A stretch of 64,000 nt of DNA from DATFVJ01 sp963851085 (GTDB lineage: Bacteria; Actinomycetota; Actinomycetes; Streptosporangiales; Streptosporangiaceae): NCBI GenBank assembly GCA_963851085.1, contig CAWKNX010000002.1:1-64000 (forward strand), in the 5' to 3' direction. The position numbers and the translations under genes were made by a program. The notes beneath the pieces are model-generated. The model was given only the letters and a program-made list of their open reading frames with translations, was not told the origin of the DNA and searched no databases. Shown here piece by piece: positions 23,024-31,879 of the stretch; within the stretch, counting starts at the first letter, position 1, and each line of letters starts with the position of its first letter.

Positions 23024-23530
23024 GGGAGCGGTTCAAGTCGCTGACCGGGCAGATCGCGGAGGTGAACGAGGCGATCTGCGATGCCCGGCCGGCGTTACCG
23101 CAGGCTGCCGCCACGGCCCCTGACTCCGGGGGGCAAAAAAGGACTCTGCGGGCAGCTCGCCGCGCGGCTCGCGGCCGACGCGGCCGCCGAGGTAGCCGCC
23201 CTTGCCGCGAGCGTGGCCGCGTCGCTGGGCGGCGGGGACGGCGTCGAGGCGGCGGAGCTGGCGATCCGGGCCGGGCTGACCCGGCTCGGCCGCAGCGTGC
23301 TGGAAGACCTGCTGGCCGCTGATGGCGGCTACCGCGACCCGCGCGCAGACTGCGGGGCCGACGCGGTACGCGAGGTGGTCCGCTCCCTCGACCCGCTGCC
23401 GGCCGCGCTGATCAACAGCCGCTTCGACGTCATCGAGACCAACGCCGCGTACGAAGAGATGTTCTGGGACTGGCACACGCTGCCGTGCGTGCACAAGAAC
23501 CTGCTGTGGTGCTCAGGCGAAACGGATCAG
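23024..23530 (+). pseudogene. Chimeric relic: transposase N-terminus joined to an MmyB-type regulator piece
   Basis: One open frame from 23081 joins two unrelated families. LAADAAAEVAALAASVAASL through AIRAGLTRLGRSVLEDLLAADGGYRDPRADCGAD resembles the N-terminus of ISKra4-like transposases. Directly after it, REVVRSLDPLPAALINSRFD and AAYEEMFWDWHTLPCVHKNLLW is the start of the MmyB ligand-binding domain of XRE regulators, which lacks its HTH. Just before, AEWERFKSLTGQIAEVNEAI (23024-23085) is a third, unidentified piece. The arrangement suggests an insertion followed by deletion. Family names are from pattern memory. Confidence 0.5.
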
Positions 23531-23745
23531 GGAACCTCAGGGCAGGAGGCGGCGGACGACGAGGTGGTCACCATGGTCGGTGAGCTCACTGCCCCCGAGG
23601 AGACGGAGCATCAGGCCCGTCCGGGTAGCCGAGTGAGACAAATTCCACCTTGTCGGCAATAGAGCCGCACCTCGCTGTACCGGGCGCTGATATGCGCCGG
23701 CATCGGAAATTGGGCCATCACGATAGGGCATAATTGGCTCTCATC

Positions 23746-23793
23746 ATGGATCGTTCAGCGACCGCCCCCGCACGCCCCTGGCCGCCCGCATGA
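23746..23793 (+). CDS. Possible 15-codon leader ORF
   Basis: ATG at 23746, 15 codons (MDRSATAPARPWPPA), TGA at 23791-23793 overlapping the ATG of the next gene by ATGA. A CATAAT box lies about ten bases upstream of the ATG. Short size makes chance possible, but the overlap and promoter-like box suggest translational coupling of the PEP-mutase-like gene. Confidence 0.3.
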   Translation: MDRSATAPARPWPPA

Positions 23794-24605
23794 GCACACC
23801 GGGCGCCCCAGCCAGCAGCGATGCCGGCCGCGGCAATGACCGCGCCGCCAGGCTCCGCGAGCTGCACCGGCCGGGCGACCCGCTCGTCCTGCCCAACGTC
23901 TGGGACGCCGCGTCGGCCCGCACTGTCGAAGCGGCGGGATTGCCCGCGGTAGCCACCAGCAGTGGGGCGGTCGCGGCGGCGCTCGGTTACGAGGACGGCG
24001 AGGCGGCACCCGCCGCGGAGATGCTGGCCGCGATCGGCCGCATCGCCGCTGCTGTCAATGTGCCGGTCACCGCCGACCTGGAACGTGGATACGGGCTCCC
24101 GGCCGCGGAGCTTGTCGAACGGCTCGCCGCCACCGGCGCGGTCGGCTGCAACCTGGAGGACTCCGACCCTCGCACGGGCGACCTGATCGACGCGGGCAGG
24201 CAAGCCGACTTCCTGGCCGCCGTCCGCGCCGCGGCCACCGCCGCAGGTGCCGACCTCGTGATCAACGCCCGCATCGACACCTACCTGCACGGCGACGCAG
24301 CGCCGGACGCGAGGCTCGCCGACTCGGTGGGGCGCGCGCAGCAGTACCGCAAAGCAGGAGCCGACTGCGTCTACCCGATCGTCCTGGCCGAGGCTGACGC
24401 GATCCGCACGCTCGTCAGGGCAGCTGGCCCGGTCAACGTGCTGCTGCGGCCGGGTTCGCCGACGCTGGCCGAACTGGCCGCCCTCTCGGTGGCGCGCGTG
24501 AGTCTCGGATCCGGCCTGCACCGGGCCGCGAACGCCTACCTCAGCCGCATGGTCGCCGCGATCCGGGCTGGCCAGAGCCCCTACGAGATGCCCGAATCAG
24601 GCTGA
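23790..24605 (+). CDS. Isocitrate lyase/PEP mutase superfamily protein
   Basis: 271 aa, full length for the PEP mutase-like branch. TIM barrel with LVLPNVWDAASARTVEAAG, SSGAVAAALGYEDGE, the Mg-binding VTADLERGYG (Asp after the Thr-Ala), GCNLEDSDPRTG and VINARIDTYLHG. Enzymes of this branch cleave or rearrange 2-substituted oxaloacetate-like C-C or C-P bonds. The catalytic Cys of isocitrate lyase is absent, so it is not a glyoxylate-shunt enzyme. Exact substrate unknown. First of three co-directional genes (23790-26968), though gaps of 66 and 338 bp make a single operon uncertain. Confidence 0.85.
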   Translation: MSTPGAPASSDAGRGNDRAARLRELHRPGDPLVLPNVWDAASARTVEAAGLPAVATSSGAVAAALGYEDGEAAPAAEMLAAIGRIAAAVNVPVTADLERGYGLPAAELVERLAATGAVGCNLEDSDPRTGDLIDAGRQADFLAAVRAAATAAGADLVINARIDTYLHGDAAPDARLADSVGRAQQYRKAGADCVYPIVLAEADAIRTLVRAAGPVNVLLRPGSPTLAELAALSVARVSLGSGLHRAANAYLSRMVAAIRAGQSPYEMPESG

Positions 24606-24671
24606 GCCCCTGGTTCCGCGTGGCCAGATATCGAGCGCCGCCGTCGCTGCCCGCGGGCTAGCCTTCCTGAC

Positions 24672-25472
24672 ATGGGAAAAACGGATCTGGATTACCTCGG
24701 TCACCTGGCGCGGGAGTCGGCACGCTTCGCGGAGGTGCTCGAGAAGGTCCCGCCGGACGAGCCGGTGCCGTCGTGCCCGGACTGGGACGCCGATGACCTG
24801 CTCTGGCATCTCGGTCAGGTGCAGTGGTTCTGGGGCACGGTCGTCCGCGAGCAACTGACCCGCTCGCAGGCAGAAGAGCGCATGCCGGAACGCCCGGCCG
24901 GCCGGGCGGCCTTGTCCGCGTTCTACGAGCACGCGAGCCGCGATCTTGGGGAGATCCTCGCCGCGACCCCGCCGGGCACGCCCGCCTGGACGTGGTCACC
25001 GGACAAGACCGCCGGGTTCATCCGCCGCCGCCAGGCACATGAGGCGCTGATCCACCGGATCGACGCGGAACTTGCCGGAGGCGACCGGACCCCTGCGGAC
25101 CCCCTCCTCAGCGCGGACGGAATCGACGAGGTGCTGTGCGTCATGTACGGCGGGGCGCCGCCGTGGGGCACCTTCACCCCCGATCACGCGAAGACGCTCA
25201 GGCTCAGCACGACCGACACCGGCGACTCCTGGTTCGTCACGCTGGGCTGGTTCAGCGGCACCGACCCAGCCGACGGCACCGCCCGCAGCGAACCCGACAT
25301 CCGCGTCGCGGGCAGTGACCCGGCCACCGAGCCTGCCGCCGCCTTCCGGGGCAGCGCCGCCGACCTCGACTGCTGGCTGTGGCGCCGGCCAGCCATCGGG
25401 CCGATCGAGCGCTCGGGCAGCCAGGAGGTGCTCGACAGCTTCGAGTCAACTATCGCGGGCGGCATCGACTAG
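24672..25472 (+). CDS. Maleylpyruvate isomerase family mycothiol-dependent protein
   Basis: 266 aa. The N-terminal helical bundle has SCPDWDADDLLWHLGQVQWFW, which contains the family His, and RRQAHEALIHRIDAELA, the E-x-x-x-H pair. Together these form the DinB-like metal site (three His and an acidic residue). A C-terminal SCP2-like half follows (AAAFRGSAADLDCWLWRR). Members use mycothiol as cofactor; the characterised one isomerises maleylpyruvate in gentisate degradation. No gentisate genes are near, so the substrate here is open. Supports a mycothiol-producing actinobacterium. Confidence 0.85.
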   Translation: MGKTDLDYLGHLARESARFAEVLEKVPPDEPVPSCPDWDADDLLWHLGQVQWFWGTVVREQLTRSQAEERMPERPAGRAALSAFYEHASRDLGEILAATPPGTPAWTWSPDKTAGFIRRRQAHEALIHRIDAELAGGDRTPADPLLSADGIDEVLCVMYGGAPPWGTFTPDHAKTLRLSTTDTGDSWFVTLGWFSGTDPADGTARSEPDIRVAGSDPATEPAAAFRGSAADLDCWLWRRPAIGPIERSGSQEVLDSFESTIAGGID

Positions 25473-25532
25473 GCCGGTGCGCGGACGGGAGCGCCTCCCA
25501 CCAGCGTCGGCGAAGAGCGCGACGGCCCCGGC

Positions 25533-25724
25533 GGGATATTCGGGCCTGGCCTTGCGCGCACCACCGCGTCGCTGCGCGGATACGACCACGCGGATGCCGC
25601 CTGCGTCGATCACCTCGCCCATGCGAGGAACCAGCTCACCATGAACGCCGACGTTGCATGGGAGCTGACCACCCGGTTCCGCGCGGCCTGCCGCCTCCGC
25701 ACACCCGCTGATCCGCAGGGGTAG
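25533..25724 (+). other. Coding-like relic of unknown origin
   Basis: Within the 338-bp gap, one frame reads IFGPGLARTTASLRGYDHAD, HLAHARNQLTMNADVAWELT and TRFRAACRL before a TAG at 25722-25724. Residue composition looks protein-like, but no start is evident and no family is recognised. Confidence 0.25.
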
Positions 25725-25810
25725 CGTTGTCTGGCTGAATGCTGCAACGTCGCGGTGCCGGCTGCCCTGGTTCTCCGCGATAGCGGCCGATCCGAATCGA
25801 GGGAGCGTGC

Positions 25811-26968
25811 GTGGATCAGCTCAGCCTCGGCGTCATGTCGCGGTCGCGGAAAGAAAACGAGCACCGGCTGGCCATCCATCCGCTGCACCTCGAGCGGATC
25901 GAGGCCGGGCTTCGGGGACGCATCTACCTCGAGCGCGGCTACGCCGAACGCTTTGGCGTGCCAGACGCACGGCTGGCACCCCATGTCGCGGGCTTGCGCA
26001 CTCGTGACCAGCTGCTCGCGGACTGCGATGTGATCCTGCTCCCCAAGCCGCTGCCGCAGGACCTGCGTGAGCTTCGCGAGGGCCAGGTTCTATGGGGCTG
26101 GCCGCACTGCGTCCAGAGCGAGGAGATCACCCAGCTGGCCATCGACCGGCGGCTGACGCTGATCGCTTTTGAGGCGATGAACCTCTGGGCCAGCGACGGC
26201 TCGTTCAGCCTGCATGTCTTCCACAAGAACAACGAACTCGCCGGCTACTGCTCCGTGCTGCACGCCCTGGAGCTCATCGGGACGACCGGCGAATATGGCC
26301 GCAGGCTCCGTGCGGCCGTCATCAGCTTCGGTGCGACCGGGCGCGGCGCGGTGACGGCCCTGGTCGCGCACGGCGTGACCGATGTCGACGTGCTCACCCA
26401 CCGCGGTGTCGCCGCGGTCGCCTCGCCGATCCACTCGGCCCGTATGGTGCACTTCGAGCCCGACCCCGACGACCCCGGCCGCTGCCACGCGCTGAGCGAC
26501 GGCCGCCGGGTACCCCTCGCGGCCTTCCTCGCCGAGTTCGACATCGTGGTCAACTGCGTGCTGCAGCACACCGACGCGCCGCTGATGTTCGTCACCGCCG
26601 ACGAACTGGCCGCCTTCGCGCCGGGCAGCCTCATCGTCGATGTGTCGTGCGACGATGGCATGGGCTTCAGCTGGGCGCGACCCACATCGTTCGCGGAGCC
26701 GATGCTCACGGTCGGCCGCAACGTGCATTACTACGGTGTCGACCACAGTCCGTCGCTGCTGTGGAACTCCGCAACCTGGGAGATCAGCGAAGCCCTGCTG
26801 CCGCACCTGCGGCCGGTGCTCGCCGGCCCCCGGGCATGGGACGCCGACCAGACCATCCGGCAGGCCATCGAGATCCGTGACGGCGTCATCCAGAACCCGC
26901 GCATCCTGTCGTTTCAGCACCGCTCGCCCGACTACCCGCACGGCTTCGCGGCCCCGGTCAGTACATGA
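25811..26968 (+). CDS. N5-(carboxyethyl)ornithine synthase-like dehydrogenase
   Basis: 385 aa from the GTG at 25811, with GAGGGAG just upstream. Alanine dehydrogenase/PNT-like two-domain NAD(P) enzyme. The N-terminal domain has SRKENEHRLAIHP and CDVILLPKPLPQDLRELREG. The hinge carries FEAMNLWASDGSFSLHVFHK and NNELAGYCSVLHALEL, and the Rossmann domain has AVISFGATGRGAVTAL. The closest recognised relative is N5-(carboxyethyl)ornithine synthase, which reductively couples pyruvate to an amino group. Its 3' end overlaps the opposite-strand ligase gene by 11 bp. The product might be an opine-like or secondary metabolite; this is inference. Confidence 0.75.
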   Translation: MDQLSLGVMSRSRKENEHRLAIHPLHLERIEAGLRGRIYLERGYAERFGVPDARLAPHVAGLRTRDQLLADCDVILLPKPLPQDLRELREGQVLWGWPHCVQSEEITQLAIDRRLTLIAFEAMNLWASDGSFSLHVFHKNNELAGYCSVLHALELIGTTGEYGRRLRAAVISFGATGRGAVTALVAHGVTDVDVLTHRGVAAVASPIHSARMVHFEPDPDDPGRCHALSDGRRVPLAAFLAEFDIVVNCVLQHTDAPLMFVTADELAAFAPGSLIVDVSCDDGMGFSWARPTSFAEPMLTVGRNVHYYGVDHSPSLLWNSATWEISEALLPHLRPVLAGPRAWDADQTIRQAIEIRDGVIQNPRILSFQHRSPDYPHGFAAPVST

Positions 26969-29468
26969 GCCAGGTGTCCTTGGACCCACCTCCGCGCACC
27001 CGGCCGACGATCTCGTCCCGGCCGGGCGCCACCCGGGTCAGCGCGATGGGGATGATCATGGGCTCGGCGCCGAAGCAGACAAAGGCCCGAAGATCTACCG
27101 CCCGTGGTTCCAGGCGCCCGCCGACGAACGTCGGATGGGTCGACAGGGACACGGTCTCCTGCGCGATCCAGCGCGCCGGGTCGGCGAGGATCCGGTCACG
27201 GACCCCCCGCAGTTCGGCCGGGGTGGCCGCTGGGCCGATCACGGCCTCCTCGTCCCGGTATCCGTCCAGGGGCTTGATCACCAGATCGTCCAGCCGGTCC
27301 AGTACCTGGGCGCGCTGCCCGGCGTCGCGGCACAGGAACGTCGGAACGTTGTCGAGCAGCGGCCGTTCACCGAGGTAGTACTCGGTCACCTGCGCGGCGA
27401 AGGCGAACAGGCTCGTGCCGTCGGCGACACCGTTTCCCGGTGCGTTCGCCAGGACCAGTGCGCGCTTCCCGATCGCCGCACGCAAACCGGGCCCGAGCGG
27501 GCTGCCATCCGCACCTGTGGCGGCGAACAGGTCGTCCTCATCCATGCGGCGATACAGCACCTCCACCCGGCGGGCAGGCTCCGGTCCCTCGATCCAGACA
27601 CCGTCGTCCGCCGTGCGCAGGTCGGCCGGGCACACGAGGGGAATCCCCATCTCCCCGGCCAGCAGCCGGTGCTCGTAGAAGGCCGCGTCCGACGGGCCAG
27701 CGGTGACCAGGGCCAGGGCGGGCGAAGCCGTCGTCAGCGCATAGCGCAGCACCCTGATCGCCCGCGCGGGTGCCGACGCGCGGGAGGCGAGGACGAGGTC
27801 GGGGAGAATCCGGGCGCTCAGCCAGCGGTTCGCGATCGCATAGCCGATCCCGGCGGGAACCCGCAGGTTGTCCTGGAGCACCGCCCAGCGGCCGGCGCCG
27901 TCCCTGACAAGGTCGACGCCTGCCACCGCGCACCGTACCGCCGACCGGGCCACCAGGCGCCCGGATGCCCGCAGACCTGGCGACTCGTCGATCACCCAGG
28001 CTGGCAGCACACCGTCACGCACGATCGCGCGCTCGCCGTAGGCGTCGTGGAGGAACAACTCCAGGGCGCGGATCCGCTGCGTGAGCCCGGCACGCAGCGA
28101 GCCCCAGTCTTCCGCGGCGATGACCCGGGGAATGATGTCGAAAGGAAAGAGCCGGGCTTCCTCCTCGCCGTCGACGTGGCAGGTCATGTCCAGCTGCCGC
28201 TGGACGTTGTCGCGCTGCCGCTCACGCTCGTGCAGCCCGGCGAGGCCGATCCGGTCCAGTGCGGTCATGATCAGCCCATACGGCCCGCGGGCGCTGCCGT
28301 CGAAGAGGACGGCCTCGTCTGCGGCGGCGTCGTAGCCCGACAGCATCGCAGAGACGACTTTTCTGGCCGGTCCCGCGCCCGGCATCCACTCGGTGTGCGC
28401 GCGCGTCTCCGCCACCAGCAGGTCGACGACCCTATGCAGGCCGCCGCCGGCGAATGCTGCCCGCTGCCGCGCCGCTGAGCTGCCACCGGCTAATGCGGCC
28501 CCGGCCAGTTCCGCGACGAGCTCCCAGTCGCCCGTCGCCTCCAGCATCGGCCGCAGCTCCATCAGCAGCCGTTCGACGAGCTCACGGGCCGGCACGGGGG
28601 TGCAGTCGGCCGGATCGACGAGCTCACCCTCGAGGCCCGACCGGGCCGCTCGCCACGTCGCCGCCCGGACCACCTCAGCGCGGGTGGGCAGGGGTGGCTT
28701 GCCCGTGGTCGCGGCGCCTATCTCCATCATCACCAGCGCGCGGAAGAGCCCGGCGAGCAAGACCACGTCCTCGACGCGCGGGCAGGCGTCGCAGATGCGC
28801 AGTTCCACCGTTGGCAGGTGACTCGAGGGCCGGGCATCGAAGTAGATCATCCCGGGGTCACTGATCACGCCGGACCGGACAAGATCTGTGACGGTCCGGT
28901 CGTAGTCCGCCGCCGACTCGAACGAGCCCACGGGGCCCGTGGTCGGCCAGCGCCACCACAGCAGGGCGCGGTAGCTGGCGTAGCCGGTGTCCGTACCCAG
29001 CCAGAACGGCGAGCTCGCCGACAGCGCAAGCAGCGTGGGCAGCCAGGGTGCCACCCGGTGGGCGACCGCCACGGCCAGATCGCGATCGCTGACATCGACG
29101 TGCACCTGAGCACCGCAGATCAGCTGCTCGCGGGCCAGCATCTGGTACTCGTCCAGCATGTTCTCGTAACGCGGGTCAGGAGTGACTCTCAGCGCGTCCA
29201 GTTCGACGACGGGCACCGTACCGGCGGCGACGATTCCCAGCCCGAGCGGTTCTGCCGCCGCGATGACGCTCCTGCGCAGCGCGGCGAGGTCCTCGGCGAG
29301 GTCGATCAGGTGCACGTAGGGACGGCTGTTGGTTTCCACGACCGACCGCTGGAGCTCGGCGCGGAACCTGTCGGCCGGGAGCCGCTTCAGCAGACTGCCT
29401 GCCTGCGGCATCAGCTGGCGTCCATCGAGATCGACCGTGTGGAATTCTTCCTCGACTCCGACTGCCAT
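26958..29468 (-). CDS. Carboxylate-amine ligase fused to circularly permuted ATP-grasp protein
   Basis: About 836 aa. Residues ~1-370 are a GCS2/YbdK-type carboxylate-amine ligase: GVEEEFHTVDLDGRQLMP, VVETNSRPYVHLIDLAEDLA, the CGAQVHVDVSDRDLAVAVA active-site strand, and FDARPSSHLPTVELRICD. Residues ~400-836 are a circularly permuted type-2 ATP-grasp: LFPFDIIPRVIAAEDW, LQDNLRVPAGIGYAIANRW, LVTAGPSDAAFYEHRLLAGE, YRDEEAVIGPAA, and the end RVRGGGSKDTWLMY. Such fusions form amide bonds in actinobacteria, but their products are uncharacterised. The start at 29468 (MAVGVEEEF) is preferred over a GTG eight codons earlier. Convergent overlap with the 25811 gene. Confidence 0.88.
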   Translation of the reverse strand: MAVGVEEEFHTVDLDGRQLMPQAGSLLKRLPADRFRAELQRSVVETNSRPYVHLIDLAEDLAALRRSVIAAAEPLGLGIVAAGTVPVVELDALRVTPDPRYENMLDEYQMLAREQLICGAQVHVDVSDRDLAVAVAHRVAPWLPTLLALSASSPFWLGTDTGYASYRALLWWRWPTTGPVGSFESAADYDRTVTDLVRSGVISDPGMIYFDARPSSHLPTVELRICDACPRVEDVVLLAGLFRALVMMEIGAATTGKPPLPTRAEVVRAATWRAARSGLEGELVDPADCTPVPARELVERLLMELRPMLEATGDWELVAELAGAALAGGSSAARQRAAFAGGGLHRVVDLLVAETRAHTEWMPGAGPARKVVSAMLSGYDAAADEAVLFDGSARGPYGLIMTALDRIGLAGLHERERQRDNVQRQLDMTCHVDGEEEARLFPFDIIPRVIAAEDWGSLRAGLTQRIRALELFLHDAYGERAIVRDGVLPAWVIDESPGLRASGRLVARSAVRCAVAGVDLVRDGAGRWAVLQDNLRVPAGIGYAIANRWLSARILPDLVLASRASAPARAIRVLRYALTTASPALALVTAGPSDAAFYEHRLLAGEMGIPLVCPADLRTADDGVWIEGPEPARRVEVLYRRMDEDDLFAATGADGSPLGPGLRAAIGKRALVLANAPGNGVADGTSLFAFAAQVTEYYLGERPLLDNVPTFLCRDAGQRAQVLDRLDDLVIKPLDGYRDEEAVIGPAATPAELRGVRDRILADPARWIAQETVSLSTHPTFVGGRLEPRAVDLRAFVCFGAEPMIIPIALTRVAPGRDEIVGRVRGGGSKDTWLMY

Positions 29469-29492
29469 TGACCCAGGACGCTCACTCACCAC

Positions 29493-29871
29493 GTGAGCTT
29501 ACTTCCCATGTGTTACGGCAACTTTTCGTAAATAGCCCGGTCAGGTCCGGGTGTCTGCTGCAGCCGGTGCCACTCTTCCCGGGCTCGCGGCGCGCGGCAG
29601 CCGTTCGGGATCCTGCTGCCCCGCACCCCGGGCGGCCAGCTACCGGGCCTGCGGTCGGCTGAGGCCCGCCAGCCGGCCGATCACCGCGCCCGGGCCGCCG
29701 TCTGCGGTGTGCGCGCGGTCTGCGGTGTCCGCCGTCTGCGGTGTCCACGTAGGCTGCGGCGAAGCGCGATTCCTGGTCGCTTCCTGGTCGCTTCCTGGTC
29801 GCTGAAAGGGTCGGGCGGCAGGGGCGCGCACGGCGTCCTACGATTACGAGTCGCTGCACAAGGGGGTAGCT
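29493..29871. other. Intergenic region with short tandem repeats
   Basis: About 379 bases. It contains three copies of GTCTGCGGTGT between 29699 and 29748 and three tandem copies of the 11-mer TTCCTGGTCGC at 29770-29802, just upstream of the hydrolase. No ORF is supported; promoter not identified. Confidence 0.5.
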
Positions 29872-30588
29872 ATGTCATCCCGCGTCGAATCAGTCGAGGC
29901 GTCAGGTGGATCGTTCGACATGCCGGTGTGGCTTCCGGCCACGGGCAGCGGGCCCGGCCTGCTGGTGATCCAGGAGATCTACGGTGTGGGCGACTACATC
30001 GAGGCCGTGGCGGAAGATCTCGCCGGCCTGGGCTACGTCGCCGGAGCACCGGATCTGTTCTGGCGGCTCAAGCCCGGCCACCGCGCCGCCCATGATCAGG
30101 ACGGCCTGACCGAGTCGCTCGAGCTCGCGTCGCGTTTCGACGTACAGCAGGGAGTCGCCGACGCCGCTGCCGCGCTGAGCCATCTGGCCGCGCTGCCGCA
30201 GACCAACGGCGGCATCGGCGCCATCGGTTTCTGCCTCGGTGGGTCGATCGCCTATTTCCTGGCCGCAAGGGCCGATCTCGACGTTGCCGTCTCGTTCTAC
30301 GGCTCGGCGGTCCCGGACAACCTGGATGCTCTCAGCCAGATCCATTGCCCGCTTCAGTTCCACTTTGGCGGGAGTGACCCCTACATTCCGCGTGATCAGG
30401 TCGCGCGGGTGGAGGAGGCCGCGGCGGCATACCCGAACGTGGAGATCCACATCGAGGAGGAGGCGGGGCACGCGTTCCACAACCGGGTGGCGCCGATGTT
30501 CTACGTGCCCGATCCGGCGGACCGGGCCTGGCGGCGCACGGAGGAGTTCCTGCTGCGGCACCTCCCCGCCCGGCAGCAGGCCTCCTGA
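29872..30588 (+). CDS. Dienelactone hydrolase family protein
   Basis: 238 aa alpha/beta hydrolase. Catalytic triad of the family: Cys in GFCLGGSIAY (~122), Asp in GGSDPYIPRD (~166) and His in EAGHAFHN (~198). The Glu that activates the Cys is in VIQEIYGVGDYI (~36). ATG preceded by AAGGGGG. Carboxymethylenebutenolidase hydrolyses dienelactone in chlorocatechol breakdown, but many family members act on other esters or lactones. Monocistronic, convergent with the vapC-like gene. Confidence 0.88.
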   Translation: MSSRVESVEASGGSFDMPVWLPATGSGPGLLVIQEIYGVGDYIEAVAEDLAGLGYVAGAPDLFWRLKPGHRAAHDQDGLTESLELASRFDVQQGVADAAAALSHLAALPQTNGGIGAIGFCLGGSIAYFLAARADLDVAVSFYGSAVPDNLDALSQIHCPLQFHFGGSDPYIPRDQVARVEEAAAAYPNVEIHIEEEAGHAFHNRVAPMFYVPDPADRAWRRTEEFLLRHLPARQQAS

Positions 30589-30913
30589 TTCACAGCCGGT
30601 GCCGCAAACCGGGCAAACCAAGGTCGCCCAGCCCCCCGGCCTCGTGCGTGAACTGGGAGGGCGTCACCTCGGTCCAGCGCTGGACCTGCTGCGCCACGAT
30701 GCCCTCTCCTCTGAACCGGTCTATCCAAGGTCAGGGAGAACACTCCCCCACAGTGGTCAATCCCCCAACACGTCCATCCTGCCAGGCTGCGGCACCGTTT
30801 AGGACGAAAGATCGCCACTTTTAGCCCGCCACGCCGCACTTTGGGCGGACGGTGACCGCCGTAAGTTCCATCCCAGTTGGGCTTAACGCCGCATTACACC
30901 AAGCCCTGTCGCA

Positions 30914-30936
30914 TATGACACCAATTGGGTGTCATA
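30914..30936. terminator. Hairpin overlapping the vapC-like stop codon
   Basis: Perfect 9-bp arms TATGACACC / GGTGTCATA around AATTG. It spans the stop codon (30932-30934) of the minus-strand toxin gene and faces the convergent hydrolase, so a terminator or 3' stabiliser is likely. Confidence 0.45.
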
Positions 30937-31375
30937 AGGCCGCGGCTGAGACGGGATTGAGCCATGCGACGCCGGGGAACCTGGCGAAATCCGTATCAGT
31001 AGAGACGACGGTGAGGCCGTGCTCAACAGCGAGCGCCGCCAGATGCGCATCCGGCACGAGGTTCCCGGCAGGGCGGCATTCCCGGACGATCCCGCCGAGC
31101 ACCTGCTGATGCCGCGATCCCGGTACCGGGATCCAGGCCGCTGGCCGGGACAGCCAGTCCTCTATACGCTGCCACGCATCTGCTCCGGTCGCGGGCGGTG
31201 AGTACATACGCGGGTTGGTGACAAGCCGCAAAAAGGCCAGCAGGCTGGGCCAGGGCAGGCCGACCGACCTGGGCGCTCCGGCGGTCCGCTCATCGAGCCA
31301 GTCCCGTGCGGCCGCATGGTGCTCGGAGCCCTCGTCGGTGGAGTAGACGAGGATATTGGCGTCGACCAGGTACAT
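30932..31375 (-). CDS. PIN-domain toxin, VapC family
   Basis: 147 aa. MYLVDANILVYSTDEGSEHH has the first PIN aspartate, WPSLLAFLRLVTNPRMY the second acidic region is weak, VPDAHLAALAVEHGLTVVST supplies the third Asp, and DTDFARFPG the fourth. VapC toxins are Mg-dependent RNases that cut tRNA or rRNA loops. The ATG (31375) overlaps the antitoxin stop by one base (TGATG), the standard antitoxin-first order. Confidence 0.88.
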   Translation of the reverse strand: MYLVDANILVYSTDEGSEHHAAARDWLDERTAGAPRSVGLPWPSLLAFLRLVTNPRMYSPPATGADAWQRIEDWLSRPAAWIPVPGSRHQQVLGGIVRECRPAGNLVPDAHLAALAVEHGLTVVSTDTDFARFPGVAWLNPVSAAAL

Positions 31376-31626
31376 CAGCGGTAGTCCTCGCCCTCGGCGA
31401 TGGCGAGCACCTCACCGACGTTATCGATGCCGCCCGCAAGGCGCCTGCCCAGCGGCAGTGGGCGTGTCCGGCTCACCTCCGGCACGGCGTCGGCGCGTTC
31501 TTCGAGTCTGGCGAGGCCAGCGCGGACGGCTTCGTTGAGCGCTTGCTTGAAGCTCTCGCCATGCTGGGTCCGGTGCCTCTCCAGCCGGATAGCCAAGTCG
31601 TCGTCAAGAGTGACCGTCGTCCTCAT
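31375..31626 (-). CDS. Ribbon-helix-helix antitoxin, VapB-like
   Basis: 83 aa. The N-terminal MRTTVTLDDDLAIRLERHRT and FKQALNEAVRAGLARLEER form a typical MetJ/Arc ribbon-helix-helix for operator binding. The C-terminal RTRPLPLGRRLAGGIDNVGE followed by VLAIAEGEDYR is the toxin-neutralising tail seen in VapB partners. Autoregulation through the 31626-31655 site is likely. Confidence 0.85.
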   Translation of the reverse strand: MRTTVTLDDDLAIRLERHRTQHGESFKQALNEAVRAGLARLEERADAVPEVSRTRPLPLGRRLAGGIDNVGEVLAIAEGEDYR

Positions 31627-31655
31627 AGCATCTAATCATAATTGTTCTGATGCTT
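31626..31655 (-). promoter_or_regulatory. Promoter/operator of the VapBC-like pair
   Basis: Reading toward the antitoxin: AGCATC, then an AT-rich centre containing TATGAT, then GATGCT directly before the ATG. The 6-bp outer arms and nested ATCA/TGAT arms flank a good -10 box eight bases from the start, so transcription is nearly leaderless and the dyad is well placed for autorepression. Confidence 0.5.
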
Positions 31656-31879
31656 TGATGACAGCGCTCGGTCCGGCCTGCCCTGGCGAAGTTCACAGCC
31701 TTCTCCTGGATGTGGCAGCGACAGCGCCGACGGCAACGTACTGTCGCTGGCCGACACGCTGGGCGCTGGTGGATGTCGCATGGATCCGTCGCGAACTGGC
31801 CATCCCAGGCGACGCGGTGACATCCGGCGCTGGAAGCGGCTCACCAATCGAACCTAGGCCTGGGTCGGCGCGCGTGTCG

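Noticed and set aside
26640..28478. 612-codon open frame on the plus strand
   Set aside because: Antisense to the GCS2/ATP-grasp fusion, with Arg/Pro-rich, unfamiliar composition; a high-GC shadow.
30501..30839. 112-codon minus-strand frame
   Set aside because: Overlaps the end of the dienelactone hydrolase and lacks any family resemblance or ribosome site.
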